DNA from: Tetragonia tetragonoides
Taxonomy: Eukaryota > Streptophyta > Magnoliopsida > Caryophyllales > Aizoaceae
DNA length: 64,000 nt
Direction: 5' to 3'
Assembly: GCA_038025085.1 (NCBI GenBank)
Contig: CM076142.1
Coordinates: forward strand, 13,373,501 to 13,437,500
The notes under the pieces were generated by a model that ran no database searches, was not told the DNA's origin, and saw nothing but the letters and a program-made list of their open reading frames with translations. Each line of letters starts with the position of its first letter. The stretch's first letter is position 1. This document shows positions 22,985 through 34,478 of this stretch, piece by piece. The translations under genes and the position numbers were made by a program.

Positions 22985-23302
22985 TTAGTGAATACACATT
23001 CATGAAATCCCATTATTCTTATAGTGAAAATTTAGGCGATGTTCTCCCAACTTAATTTTACTTAAATTTAGACAGGAGATAATTCAATTAATGAGAGTGT
23101 TGTGCTTTTAATCTCACCAGTGCATTTAAGGATTCACCAGCATCATTGTAACAAGCTTTGCCATCTCCCTTGCACCAAATTTTGTGATGTCGAATGCCTC
23201 ACAATCGTCAGCAAGGTCACGATGTCCTTTCGCCTCATAGAGGCCGAAAGCAAAGGCTAAAACAAGGGCAATATCTAACATAATTCCTTTGTTTATAGCC
23301 AT

Positions 23303-25571
23303 TATGTGACCTTACCTCAAAAGAAGTAGAAGGGGAAAAAAATAAAATGGAAACTAAGATGATTAGAAACTATAGATTGCTTCTGTATTTAAATTAGTTT
23401 AATACCCATGCGATACACTGTATTTACTGAACTTATTGGTTGTTGCCTATATCTAGGCATATTCGTAGGCATTTGAGCATGAGAATTTTAATCTCAACCA
23501 ATGAGAATTGCAAGAGTGAGTTTAGGGCTCTTTTTAGTTTGGTAGTTTAACTAGATGATAACCAAAATTAGATCCAAAGCTTACAAGAATAGAAGATTGT
23601 ACACAGCGAAAGATCGCGAAGGATGAGCGCAAAACAACAACAACAACAACAACAATAACAACAAAAAAACAACAAAAAAAACCAGGATATTTGAGATTTT
23701 AAAAAAAAAACAATTTAATTCTAATTTTAAACGTAGGATTAATAGTCTACTGCGCACTATCCAGTGAAAAATATTTTGTTTCATTTCTTTGATTTATTAC
23801 CTCCACCACACACACAATAATAATAGACTGCATAGTCATATTCATGAGTCACAAAATTTGCATGTAAAACTACAAACAAAATTTCTTTTTATGAATGAAA
23901 ACTTGGACCATTTATCAATTAGTGCGTGTCATAGTCAGCTTTATGGAAAAAAAAATCACAATTAGCATTAAGGATTGATCCGTCTCTCTAGTATAACTTT
24001 AACAAAGTTAACTTGGGTAAACTATTAGAATGAAAATTGGGGTCATTAACTGTAATCCCCCAATATTTCATGATTGAGAAGGATTTTAATGGGGTGTGAA
24101 TGTGTGATGGTGCTACATATATTACCAAGATGTATATTTTGTTCAGGGTACACCAATTTAAGAAACTGCATAGTTAAGTGTACTTAGTTGGGATAATACT
24201 ATAATAGATTAATAGGGGACCTTTCAATGGCAAAATCAGAAATCAAGTTAATTAGGTGCACTTTCTTAGGATAATTCTTAAATATTGTATTAAGAAAAGT
24301 TATTTTATAAAGGAATTTTAAAAAAGAAACAATTCAAGTGGATTCAATAATGAAATCCACTTTCTAATTAATGCGTGAATTTCCACTCTGATGACCTCGT
24401 AAAAAGTTTCTGAAAGCATGTGTGTGAGAACAAAACAAACATTTTGGGAAAATTCTCAATCATGTGACAAGTAATCAAATTCCTCCCATATTAATTATAA
24501 AATGATACTCCAATTGCGTTGGAAACGTGGCCAACAACTTCAGTGAAGGAGAAAAAAAGTTAACACAAACTCTTTTCTTCATAAAACCTTCACTTTTTTT
24601 GTCATCAAATTGGTGAGATTTGGAATTAAAGAGAAGGATATATAAGTTGTCAACCTTTTATAACTTCTCAAGTTCTCATCTACCCTTCCTTTTTATTTTC
24701 TTCTTACTTCCCTCCACATAACAAAATTTCCAATCAAAAGTAACATTTACCTTTGAAATATACGAGTATTAGACATCATAAGCGAATTAGCTATTCGGTA
24801 ACCAAGGTAGGCCAAGTCCCCCATTAAAATGTTCGCAAAAAGGGGATAGTATGCATTTAAGCTACTCGATGGTCAAGGGTAAGCCATATCCTCTCAAAAA
24901 AAAAAATCCTCTTTGTTCTTAATTCTTGTTTTTGTAGTGGATTGGTTTTTTCGTCACTAGTTGGTTTTTTTGCCTACGCATTAATCTATATGTCAATTTT
25001 TTTTGCTCTTAATTTAGTACTTGCATCCAAATTGATTTGGTTGTAATCTACCAACCTTAACGCCTTAAACTAGCTAGTGATAATCCTAACCTCAACAAAA
25101 CACAAGAAATCAACACTATTTTTTCCTCACAAAAAATTTGAACAGAATCCATCACTCTATAATAAATAAGATCATAGTTTCATGTATAATCGCGGAAAAA
25201 ATTAAATTCCAAAATTTTAGAGCAAATAATATGCAAACATATTAATACTCTAGGATCATCAGGAGCTAGGCCGCAGCTTGCAAAAGTGCAATGACTTGGG
25301 GAATGTATAAGAGAAACAAAAATAAAAATTAAAGACTATATACAAGCTGTCTACTAAACTCCAACATCCTCAAAATCGAAAAATAGCTTTAGAAGTAGGT
25401 ATAAGTGTATGTATAACAAGCTCCAATCGGGCCGCTTTCATCACTGAAAAACTTATTTATTTTTTTTCATTATTCATTCTGGTCTTTTCTTATTTTCTTT
25501 TTCTTTCTGGGTTGTTCCAACAAAGGGTGTCATGTTCATTGATGAGTACGTAAGTAGGACTTTAGAAGTAT
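23303..25571. other. spacer between PG2 and PG3
   Basis: AT-rich, with an (AAC)n tract near 23636-23660. No gene, RNA or two-ended element recognised. The PG2 upstream region and the PG3 3' flank lie here. Confidence 0.5.
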
Positions 25572-28043
25572 TTAGCAACTAAGGCCATCATGCTTTCCAT
25601 TAAAGAGTACTTTGGCATTCAAGCAAGTGACCGGAGGCTCCGAAGCGGCCTTGTGGCCAAGGGTGCCGACTGCATCGTTAGTGAGGCTAATATCAGCAAC
25701 CTCTACACCTTCACAAGGGACCGCTCCACTGCATGCAAGATGGACCAATGCCTTTGAAGCTGAGGTTCCCCTTATGTTTCTGAAGTGGACATCACTAATC
25801 TTCACATGTGATTGCTGCAATCGCCATTTTATAAAAATTTTATAAGTAATAACCAACATTATTATAAAAATAATATTCATGATAATATTGGATTTTCAAG
25901 TGCATGCATGATAAAGATGTGTCTCAAATACTTATAATTGTTATGATACCTCACTACTCTTCTTCTTGCCATACTGCTGGTCAATAATAATTGGATTAAA
26001 CACATGATCCATCACCAAATCTTCATATGTGATTCCTGAAGCAGCGTTTTTGTTGCTCCCTGGCCATGACTTGATTCTTGCACCATTTGAGGTTCCAATG
26101 AATGTGCAGTTCTTAACCAGGATATTGTGTACTTCTTCCTCGTGATTGTACTTGCCAAGACTCCCAACACTAGTAATTAAACATCAAGTGAATCAATGAA
26201 AGTCACAATGTGTTAGATATTGGAGTAACATTTTTGTTGATGATCCATATCAAAAACATCAAAGGAAGTTACAATGTGTTAGGTTTTCGAGTTAACTTTT
26301 CTAATTATGGGTGTTCTTTTTTCCACTTATTCAGTAATTTGTTCGATTTACATTTCAGTTCAGTGATCTACTTTTTCCTTTTCTCTCAAAAATTACTATC
26401 CAGTTAAGTTCAGTGAAAAAGAACACATACACTCTATGCAGAAAGAACATTTTGTTGTTCATTTACCTAATACCGTGTCCAGGGCCACATGTAACTCGAG
26501 TAACATTAACATCCTTGGCACCATGTCCAATGGAAACACAATCATCACCAGTTGCGATGATGGAGTTATCAACGGTAATGAGATCGGAGCTGCCAATGTG
26601 AATGCCATCTGTGTTGGGGCTGTTTCCGGGAGCAGTTATTTTGACATTACGGATAGCAACGTTGTGGCAGTTAGCAAGGAACATATGGAAGAACATGGCA
26701 TTAAGTGATTGGATTCCTTCAATTACACCATTGGTCACCCTGTGGAACTTAATAGACTGCAAATTGAAGGCAATGTAGAGGTTACTATTTAGAAACGTAA
26801 GATCGCTTATTATAAGAAGTGACCCTCGTTTCACAGAAAGTTACGATAAAACTATCTTATACGAGTATTTATATAGGTGGCTTACAGTAGGGAGAGGCGC
26901 GCAATCGGGGTTCCCTTTGCAATCAGCGTACTTCCAATTCTGTTCACCTTGACCATTGACGATGCCTTTGCCAGTAAGAGTGACACCGTCGACATACTCA
27001 AATAACAGCCACTCAGGTTGTGAATAGAGAGTGATATCAGGGTTAGCCAACACAGTGCCCTGAATCTCAACTGTTACCTTTGATTTACAAGGCCCAGCAA
27101 ATATGACAGGTCCTACCATAAATATACCTTGTGGGACTAATACTCTAGTTTCCCCGCCAACGCTATCACATGCTGCCCTCCACGCCTGGATAAATGCCTG
27201 CATTTTACCCATTCTCACTTGATGATTATAAAGCACAAAGTCTTGTGTAAGACCGTTAGATGATATAAGATAATCAAAAGTAATATTTTCTATGTAAAAT
27301 GTAACATCTTTTGATACTTTTTAGTCTAAAAGTAACATTTTTTTTCTTCAAAATGTAATAATCGTCTCACCATAAAACAGTCTCATATGAGTTTTTATGA
27401 ATTCGGAATGTACACATATGAATCTTTTAACATGTCGAAATTTCTCTCAAGAAGTATAACATGTACAACACAAGATGGAAAATAGAAAAGAAAAGAAGAG
27501 AAGAGAAGGAAAAACAGGCTGAGGAAACATAACATACCAAGGAATTGGCAACGTCCTCATTACCCATTCTCATTTGATTATAAAGTTTCTAGACGGTCTT
27601 GTGTAAGACTGTCTCATGATAAGACAATCAAAATTAACAATTTATACTTAAATGTAACATTTTTTATGCTTTTTAGTTTGAAAGTAATACTTTTTCTTCA
27701 AAATGTAACGACCATCTCAAGATGAGACGATCCCATATAGATTTTTTGTGAATTCAAAATGTTCACAGGTGAAACACGAACACATGAGCCAATAAGAAAA
27801 GAAGGAAAAACAGGTTATTAATAAGGGAACATAACATTAACATACCAAGGAATTGGCAGAGTCACCATCCTCATTGGTAGCAGGGGAGCCATCACCTACA
27901 GCACCATGCTTGGTGACATCAAAAACACCAGGGTGGTCGGGGCCGGTTGCAGCAAGGCCACGGTGAATACTGATTCTGCCTTCAACTCGACACGTCGACG
28001 CAGCGATCAGGCCTAGGGCCAACAGAACAACAATATTCGCCAT
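25572..28043 (-). CDS. exopolygalacturonase-type GH28 enzyme, PG3
   Basis: Five exons on the minus strand: 27846-28043, 26886-27197, 26467-26756, 25950-26169 and 25572-25814. Phases are 0, 0, 2, 0 and the product is 420 aa. The chosen ATG at 28043 starts a typical signal peptide (MANIVVLLALGLIAAS); an upstream in-frame ATG at 28091 would bury it. It hydrolyses alpha-1,4-galacturonan (pectin) in the apoplast. All catalytic motifs are present: NTDGIHI and TGDDCVSI, then GPGHGIS (exon 3 to exon 4), then ARIKSWP in exon 4. The GQG..W loop and the closing Cys pair are also kept. It is the only fully equipped member of the three-gene array. Intron 1 contains an internal tandem duplication that copies the exon 1 donor. 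Confidence 0.92.
26306..26428. mobile_element. small TIR element in PG3 intron 3
   Basis: About 120 bp with GGGTGTTCTTTTTTCCACTT on the left and the inverse GTATGTGTTCTTTTTCACTG on the right. The GTGTTCTTTT..CACT end also occurs at 33829, 52760 and 53700. Its right end is close to the exon 3 donor. Confidence 0.5.
27208..27875. repeat. tandem duplication across the PG3 exon 1 donor
   Basis: Unit A (27208-27562) and unit B (27563-27875) both begin ACCCATTCTCA.TTGAT. They pass through 'gtcttgtgtaagac', 'gaattc' and 'aaaacagg', and end ATACCAAGGAATTGGCA..GTC..CCTCATT. Unit B's end is real exon 1. Unit A's end is an intronic copy of about 24 coding bases with its own GT donor. Confidence 0.85.
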
Positions 28044-28149
28044 AGTGACCTTGCAACAAATTGCTCCAGGGTGATTAAAATCTAATGGCAAGACCAGAAC
28101 TTTTTATTAATAAAAATCTAAGATGATTTTGTTATGCTACTAATTATGA

Positions 28150-28158
28150 TTATATATA
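28150..28158 (-). promoter_or_regulatory. candidate TATA box of PG3
   Basis: ACTATATATAA on the minus strand about 110 bp upstream of the PG3 ATG. Spacing and composition fit a plant TATA box; the region is AT-rich, so chance is possible. Confidence 0.4.
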
Positions 28159-29011
28159 GTTGTTCATAATTTCAGTTTTAGACGAGATTATCATGTTGTA
28201 TATTTAGTAATGTCTATTCCTATTTTTGAGTATAACCATCACTATTTTAGCCATTTACTCTTGGCCATGGAATCAAAGGAAACGAGATCACTAAGTTTAA
28301 TTTGGTTGTTGCAAAATGGATAACTTTTTCTAAGACCTTGTAAATAACTTTATTTAGCTATCCTGGTTTCCTACGGGGATATTTTTGACCTTTTGGTCAT
28401 GAGAGTCCACCATGACTCAACCATGTACCCGAAAGTAGGGGTGCCCAAGAAAACGTAATCGAAAAATCGGATCGAAAATTCTATTAACCGAATCTGTTTT
28501 TTCATTTAAAGTGGTTCGGTTAACCGAGTCGAATATTTTTTCGGTTTCTCAGTTCGGTTAACCGAACCGAGGATTTTTTTTTATTTTCTTGGTTCGATTT
28601 AGATTTACGATTTTGAGAATTTTGGTTAAGCGAAAAATTGAAAATACATATTTAAACTTTTGTTATTAATATTTTATTGCTTTTATACAATACTTAAACA
28701 CAAAAACTTATTTAGGACGGTCTTACTGTAACTTTGGTGAGACGATGATCACTTATTAATAAAAACAAGGTTCACGACTCATAATAAGTGACCTGTGACC
28801 CTACAATTATAGATAGTGACCCCATTTTTCGATAAGTTAGTCTTACACAAGATTTCCTCATCTTAAATATAAAGTTGGTATATAATATTTAAAAATAATT
28901 AAAGAATTCATTCTTGTTATACGGAGTATTTATTTATTAGTTTGACTATGTTTTTTAGAATCCAAATCATAAATTTTGTGTCAAATTTTTTAATATGTCT
29001 GAAAGTAGCAA

Positions 29012-29012
<1 letters not shown>

Positions 29013-29077
<65 letters not shown>

Positions 29078-31003
29078 TGAGTTCATTTCGTGTGGCCACG
29101 ACACGTAGGATGCCACATGGAGGCTATGTTCATGTGGTGATGACACGTAAGACGCCACGCAAGCGCATAAGTTCGTGTGGTAACGACACGTAAGCCGCCA
29201 CATAAGCTGCATATCCAAGTGTTCAAGTCATTAATGCAACATCATTATTTGACTTAATTATACAACATATAAAATTTATTATTATATTGTTCAAATTATA
29301 AAATAAAATAACTTTTGTTACGCAACTTTAAAAATTATAAATCTTTTCTCATTGCATCCGGTTCGAAAAAAACTTTAAAATGAGATACATATGTCCCATA
29401 TTTGAGTGTATAATATTTATTAGACGTTTTTTATTTCAATGAAACCGTGTAAGAAGTTAAGGGAAAAGACATGTTAGGTATATATAAAGAAAGTTTGGGT
29501 GCATTTCGTGAGGGGATGCGACATGAACGACAATTTGGTGTGGTGCTGAAATGCATATCACACCTGGATGCCAACTTGGTGTAGAGATAACATGTGAATG
29601 TCCAGTCATCATCCACATTAAAGTTTTGTTATCAAATTACATCTTTAATTATACACTTATAAAATATAATCGTGAAGAAAAACTAAGATCAAAGTTAGAA
29701 TAAACCAATATACATTAGGGATACCACGTGCATGACGATTTGGTGTGAGGTTGATATGTGTAAACAAGCGGATGCAAACATCGTGTAAGGATGACATGCA
29801 GATGTCCAGTCATCATTCAAATTGAAGTTTTGTCATCAAATTAATTACAACTTTAATAATACAATTAAAACACTTACTAAGATATAATTGTGAAGAAAGT
29901 TAAAAGTCAAATTGATCAATCAATGCACACATTCAGGATGTCACATGGACGACTATTTAGTGTGGGCTTGACATAAGACGACAAACAGATGCCAAGGTGT
30001 ACATATGACAAGTAGATGTTCAGTCATCATCAACATTAAAGTTTTCTCCCATCAAAATAATTACAACTCTAATTATATACACTTCAAAACACTTTTAAAA
30101 TTTAAATAAAAATAAAAAAAATCAAAGTAATAAGAAAAAATTAAAATGACCATTATTGTATGTTACATAAATTGTGATATTGACGAATTTGGTATAATTG
30201 TTTTAAATTTCATATATTGTGTTACAAGTAATATTCTTTATGTACAATGATTATGACATTTGTTCCTTTTACTTAGGACGCTACACAGAAGCCCAAATTC
30301 GTGTGACGATACCTAAGTCGCCACATAAGCAAAGATTTTCATATAGCTTAACAACTCATCATCCAAGTGTCACCCGTTAATGCCTCATTATTAGTTGGCT
30401 TTATTACATATTTAGTAGCATGTTTTTATGATACAAAATAAAATAATTATAGTTACTTAAGTCAAAAAATTATAAGTCTTACTTCAATGGATTAGATTTG
30501 AAAAAAGATTCAAAATGAGATATATACGTCCCATACAAGTTGGGTGTTTTTTGTGCGATTATAACATGTAGACGCCACATAAGAGGGAATGTTCGTGGGA
30601 AGATCAGATCCCATAGACGTCACATGTACGCAACTTTGCCACATAGCTTAACAAATCATCATCCAAGTGTCGTATATTTTATTTGCACATTATTTCAAAA
30701 TACAAAATAACATATTCTTTAGTTACGTAATTCTAAAAGTTATAAATCTTAATTCATCAAAATTGGCTTTTCTTTTTCTTCTTGGAATTTTGGAGTACAC
30801 TCAAATTATGTTCATAAATTAATCTTTTATTATATTCATTCTGTTTTAGATGTAGATCGATTTAAAAAGATATTTCATACCAAAAACATTAAAAAAAGTC
30901 AAATGTAGAATTAGTTGTGCGGTACAAAACAGGCATGAGGCATCACATAGTAAGTTATCTTTAAATATTAACGAGTCCATGCGAAGCACGGAGATAAAAC
31001 TAG
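29013..31003 (+). mobile_element. non-autonomous Helitron
   Basis: Starts TCATATATAT after A and runs through a (TA)n tract to AAAAGTGAGTTC. It ends with a 17-nt hairpin TCCATGCGAAGCACGGA (30976-30992) followed by GATAAAACTAG and a flanking T. The 5'-TC, 3' hairpin, CTAG end and A/T insertion site are the Helitron hallmarks. The 1991-bp interior has no Rep/helicase. It contains three degenerate tandem units of about 210 bp between 29490 and 30110 ('gtccagtcatcat..cattaaagtttt') and related 'cacgtaag.cgccac' modules at 29100-29210, 30280-30420 and 30550-30670. Confidence 0.85.
29014..29072. repeat. (TA)n microsatellite at the Helitron 5' end
   Basis: About 28 TA units directly after the Helitron TC start; it grew from the short TA run normal for such 5' ends. 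Confidence 0.9.
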
Positions 31004-31046
31004 TTATACTATAAAAGTCATATGATTACGATTTTCAATTATCCTT

Positions 31047-31606
31047 TTTGAGAGGGGAAAAAGAGACTTTCATCCATAGAAAAGCTATACGGCATCTACA
31101 ATAAAAATAACCCTAGAACATACTAAATCAATAGAAACAACAAAAAATCCGCTAACAAGCCAATATACTAGAATACTCAGGTGCGACTCCCAACATGCAT
31201 AGTAACCATGTGCTTCCTTTGATGTATCTTCATCTTTCACGGAAGTGGAGATCTTCACCACAAGTAACGCAATCGCTTGCCCACAAACCTCTGTATGCTT
31301 CCGTCGATCGTGTGTATATCTGGTCCCCAAATTCATACTGCTTCTACTAAAAATCAATCGCACAATAGGCGAAAAAAGAATCCTATAGAAAGGAAGATAA
31401 GAAGATCCCTAAAAACTCCACAAAGGGAGAGAATTTATTCAACTCAGAACGAAAAAAGGTTAGAAAACAAGATTAAACGTGATAAAAATCATCAATCGCA
31501 GGCCGGGAATGGCCTTAATCGGCCCTCCCGGCCTGAAAATATGTTCTACTAAAGGTTAGGATTCTAGAGAGAAGGAGGAGAAAGAAAGTAGAGAGGCTAG
31601 GGTTTT
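31047..31606 (-). mobile_element. poly(A) retroposon, copy 2
   Basis: 560 bp in reverse orientation, flanked by a perfect 17-bp direct repeat GATTTTCAATTATCCTT (31030-31046 and 31607-31623). Read on the minus strand it starts AAAACCCTAGCCTCTCTAC and ends TGGATGAAAGTCTC with a short A-run. It matches copy 1 (4006-4598) along its whole length with indels. The sense strand holds a 92-codon reading frame (31085-31363) with no family I recognise; it is only partly conserved in copy 1. It is inserted in the right arm of the hAT-like element. Confidence 0.85.
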
Positions 31607-31763
31607 GATTTTCAATTATCCTTATAATCAAATAAAAATCGAAAGTCGATTAACTTGTTTTTTTTGTTACGATTACGGTTTACGAAATTGGCGAACCGAA
31701 ATATCGATTAATCTAATCGATATAACATTTCAGTTTGATTAACCTACCATAAACACTCCTACT

Positions 31764-33514
31764 CAAAAGTAATGCCTTGCGAAGATAGCGCGGTAAAAAC
31801 CTGCCTATGAGTTGGTCGAAATGTCCAACTATAGAAAATATCACTAAATAAAATCCATTTGGTTGAGTCCTCTTTATTGAGTGTTAAATATTAGATCTTT
31901 TTATTGAGTCTATGTTGACTTGTTTATTATAAGTTGTTTGTAGGCTATTGTGTATATATATTTAAAATCTACTTTGTGCACACTTGAAAAATAGTGTCGT
32001 TTAATAAAAATAGAGATGTCTTTTAGGGATGGATATATGAAGTATACTATTACTAGTACACGTAGGAGCACTATCGTGGTTTAAGTATTTACAAGGATTC
32101 TATTCCAAATGTCTATTTCATTTCATCATCAATGTCACTTCAGCTGATCCTTTAATTTTAAGAATAATCCAGATACATAAAGTATATTCCAGAATGGTTA
32201 TCATTGCATATGCCACTTTCTCTAATCAAATGAGAAATGATTCTAAATAGTTTAATCTTCTCTTCTTCTTTTTAATCATGGAGACGTTAAGTTATTTATT
32301 TTTAACATCAGTAGTGCTCAGTTTGGATAATAATCATGCTGGCTTATCTACGGGCTTACTTCTTACCGGTAAATTGATAACCATAAACTATTTCGCAGCT
32401 CCTAGTACAGCAACAGTACTACATTCTACTAGCAGCTTCGTTCCAACCAAATTATTAAGCAATAGTAACCGAGGATGTCTTGGCTAGCTAATGATTAAGA
32501 TTAAGATGTCGAGTACACTATCTCTCAGCTTCGAATCCTCATCTCCATGTATATATTAAGATTATACTAGATATTATGCATCATTTGAACCAAGAAAAAG
32601 GAAAGAAACAGTGTTTAAAATCTTTGTTATAGTTCTCATTTATTCCTAACACAATCAGGGTTAGTAGAACCAAACCAATTTTATTATATGTATTCCACAG
32701 TGGGCGACCAACCCACTTTAAAATTGCGTCTATCTTTCTCCTACTTTAATTGCTATTTTGAAAATAGATGAGAGAGAATTATGAAAACAGAGGAGAGAGA
32801 TAGATACACTAAGGTAGTGGGTTGCCAACCCAGTAAATAGATATATCATTCTCCTTCCATGATATGCCTCCTCACACAAATGTCTTTTAAAATTGACTTA
32901 AAGTTTCCACTATTGGGAACAACGACGCTTTAATGATTCAAAATTAATTCCTATAGGTTGTTATTGCTTTGATAAGATATGTCCAGGAATCAGGTCAACC
33001 AAAATGTTAAAGTATAGGTAAAGATATTGTTGTATATGTCCTAATATATATGCCCTATCACACGAATGTTCAATTGAATTTAAAGTGTAGATGATACATA
33101 GGTTGTATGAAAATTAATATTCGACTTTTCAGAATATAGGCTCCGAAGTATTGAACTCAAGACATCTTGGTTTTTATATATTTTGCCCGATCTGATACCT
33201 GTGAAAAATCAATTCGATCACTTGAAAACTAAAAATGTAAATCGGTGTTTGGAGGCCTAACTAAATTGATCCTAACTAACTCGAACTTGGCGTGTGCTGA
33301 CTGCGCCGAGGCACACCAATGACAAGCCACAAGTTAAGGTCGTGTTTGTTACGACCAACTCTTCGCTATTCTCAAATTGTCCATGAAGTTTGACAACTTT
33401 TTGATCTCATATGCATAACTTCAAACATGTTAATTAAATTTTGATCCTACATCTCTGTTATATATCAGTCTATTAGGCGTTAATCATAACAATATAGAGT
33501 AAATTAGTAAGTAA
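31764..33514. other. gene-free spacer upstream of SUS
   Basis: AT-rich sequence with no supported gene. A short open frame at 32278-32487 has neither a homologous domain nor splice partners. Confidence 0.45.
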
Positions 33515-33745
33515 GGTGGTGTTTGGCCTACCTTATAAGCTGGTTTTACTTTTTCTCACAAATATCTCTCTCTACCTCCTCTCACCCTCATTTTCAGCTT
33601 CTAAGAAGCTCATTAAGAGGCTCAAAAAGTAGAAGTTTCAATTTGATGCTTCTACTTTTGAGGCTTCTAGGGTGTGTTTTATGCTTTATGTAAGCTGAAA
33701 ATGGAGGTGAGGAGAAATGTTGCACAAGTTAGGCCGAATATGCTC
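33515..33745. mobile_element. Tourist-like MITE (TAA target)
   Basis: 231 bp, left GGTGGTGTTTGGCCTACCTT, right inverse GAGCATATTCGGCCTAACTT, flanked by TAA (33512-33514, 33746-33748). The interior folds into a long imperfect hairpin through 'gcttctaagaagctc' and 'gtagaag / cttctac'. Confidence 0.8.
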
Positions 33746-33824
33746 TAAATGTGTTAAGGATTAAAGTTCAAACCCTTTAAACAAGTTTTTGTGTTGTGAA
33801 TGAAAAATATTTAGGGACTAAGGG

Positions 33825-34065
33825 TGGTGTGTTCTTTTCTACTTATCTTCACTTATTTTCACTTTGGTTAAGGTCCCGCTACTGATTCTCATTGATTGAC
33901 TAAGGTCCAACCACTTATTTCCCCCGATTCAGTAAGGTCTTACCACTGATTTTTAGTGATTCGGTTAAATTCTTCCACTGATTTTCACTGAATCAGTATG
34001 ATTGTGATACTAATTCTGTAAGTAAGAATATGATATACCACCGATTGGGTAACGTCCAATAGATG
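33825..34065. repeat. degenerate 33-bp tandem repeat array, site 1
   Basis: About six to seven units of the type CACTGATTCTCACTGATT-(c/g)AGTAAGGTC. It starts with GGTGTGTTCTTTTCTACTTA. Related arrays lie at about 44095-44620 (inverted) and 53700-53940. Confidence 0.75.
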
Positions 34066-34397
34066 GAAAAAAACCCACAAAAGAAAAAAAAAAAAAAAGA
34101 CGTGGAGAAACCACGCACAATCTGCCCCTACAAGGCAACAAAATAAATTCCTCAATCATCATTCAACATGGAAAACGAAAATCAAACCACATAAATCCCA
34201 AAACCTCTTAATCAAAATCCAAAATACAAAACATTATCTTAGCAAAAAAAATGCGTAAAGCATCACACGACGACAGTTACCCTTATACAGTGTGTTCTCC
34301 TTCTCCTTTTCCTTTTGTTGGTTTTCCCAGGCATTCCTTTTCAGTGCCACTTTGTGCCGGTGATATTCCATCACCCATTTTCTCTCTCCTCCACCTA

Positions 34398-34405
34398 TTA
34401 TAAAT
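34398..34405 (+). promoter_or_regulatory. candidate TATA box of sucrose synthase
   Basis: TTATAAAT, about 75 bp upstream of the ATG and followed by a CTCTCTCT patch at 34421-34431 that may surround the transcription start. Because the leader could also contain an intron, this is tentative. Confidence 0.4.
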
Positions 34406-34478
34406 TTAGGAGTACTTACTCTCTCTCTCTTCTTCAAATTCTCCATCAACAAAACATTTCTCAAAAATCTCTTCAATA

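Larger units (their letters stand above)
19372..23302 (-). pseudogene. polygalacturonase-like pseudogene PG2
   Basis: Same five-exon plan as PG1: 23118-23302, 22097-22400, 21131-21425, 20122-20341 and 19372-19698, with conserved donors and acceptors. The protein is close to PG1 (for example KVVIP.GTFVVAQV and the DPDR..FPNNEL stretch in exon 2). Lesions: exon 1 has one base missing in the FGA.GDGK region near 23195; exon 2 has a frameshift near 22188 and an in-frame TGA near 22150; exon 3 is one base short of the required phase, in the segment before the GxGI motif near 21148. Residues decayed relative to active GH28: GHG is GLG and RIK is RIL, while the Asp motifs (SDSDG, TGDDC) remain. The last exon keeps a long C-terminal tail. 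It could not give a full-length protein without several repairs. Confidence 0.88.
28436..31761. mobile_element. hAT-like element split by a Helitron and a retroposon
   Basis: Left end TAGGGGTGCCC, right end inverse TAGGAGTGTTT. The 8-bp flanks CCCGAAAG (28428-28435) and CTCAAAAG (31762-31769) agree at 6 of 8 positions. Both arms share motifs on cggttaaccgaac / cgaaccgaa and 'tcgattaa'. Subtracting the inserted Helitron and the retroposon leaves about 750 bp. No coding sequence is visible. Confidence 0.6.

Noticed and set aside
27540..27562. possible extra exon between PG3 exons 1 and 2
   Set aside because: It is an intronic copy of the exon 1 end made by a tandem duplication and lacks an acceptor; the 27846 donor already joins in phase to exon 2.
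29490..30110. spaced repeats that might suggest a CRISPR-like array
   Set aside because: Units are about 210 bp, degenerate and directly adjacent, inside a Helitron in plant nuclear DNA.
31277..31552. 91-codon open frame on the plus strand
   Set aside because: Antisense to the retroposon transcript; composition and position suggest chance.
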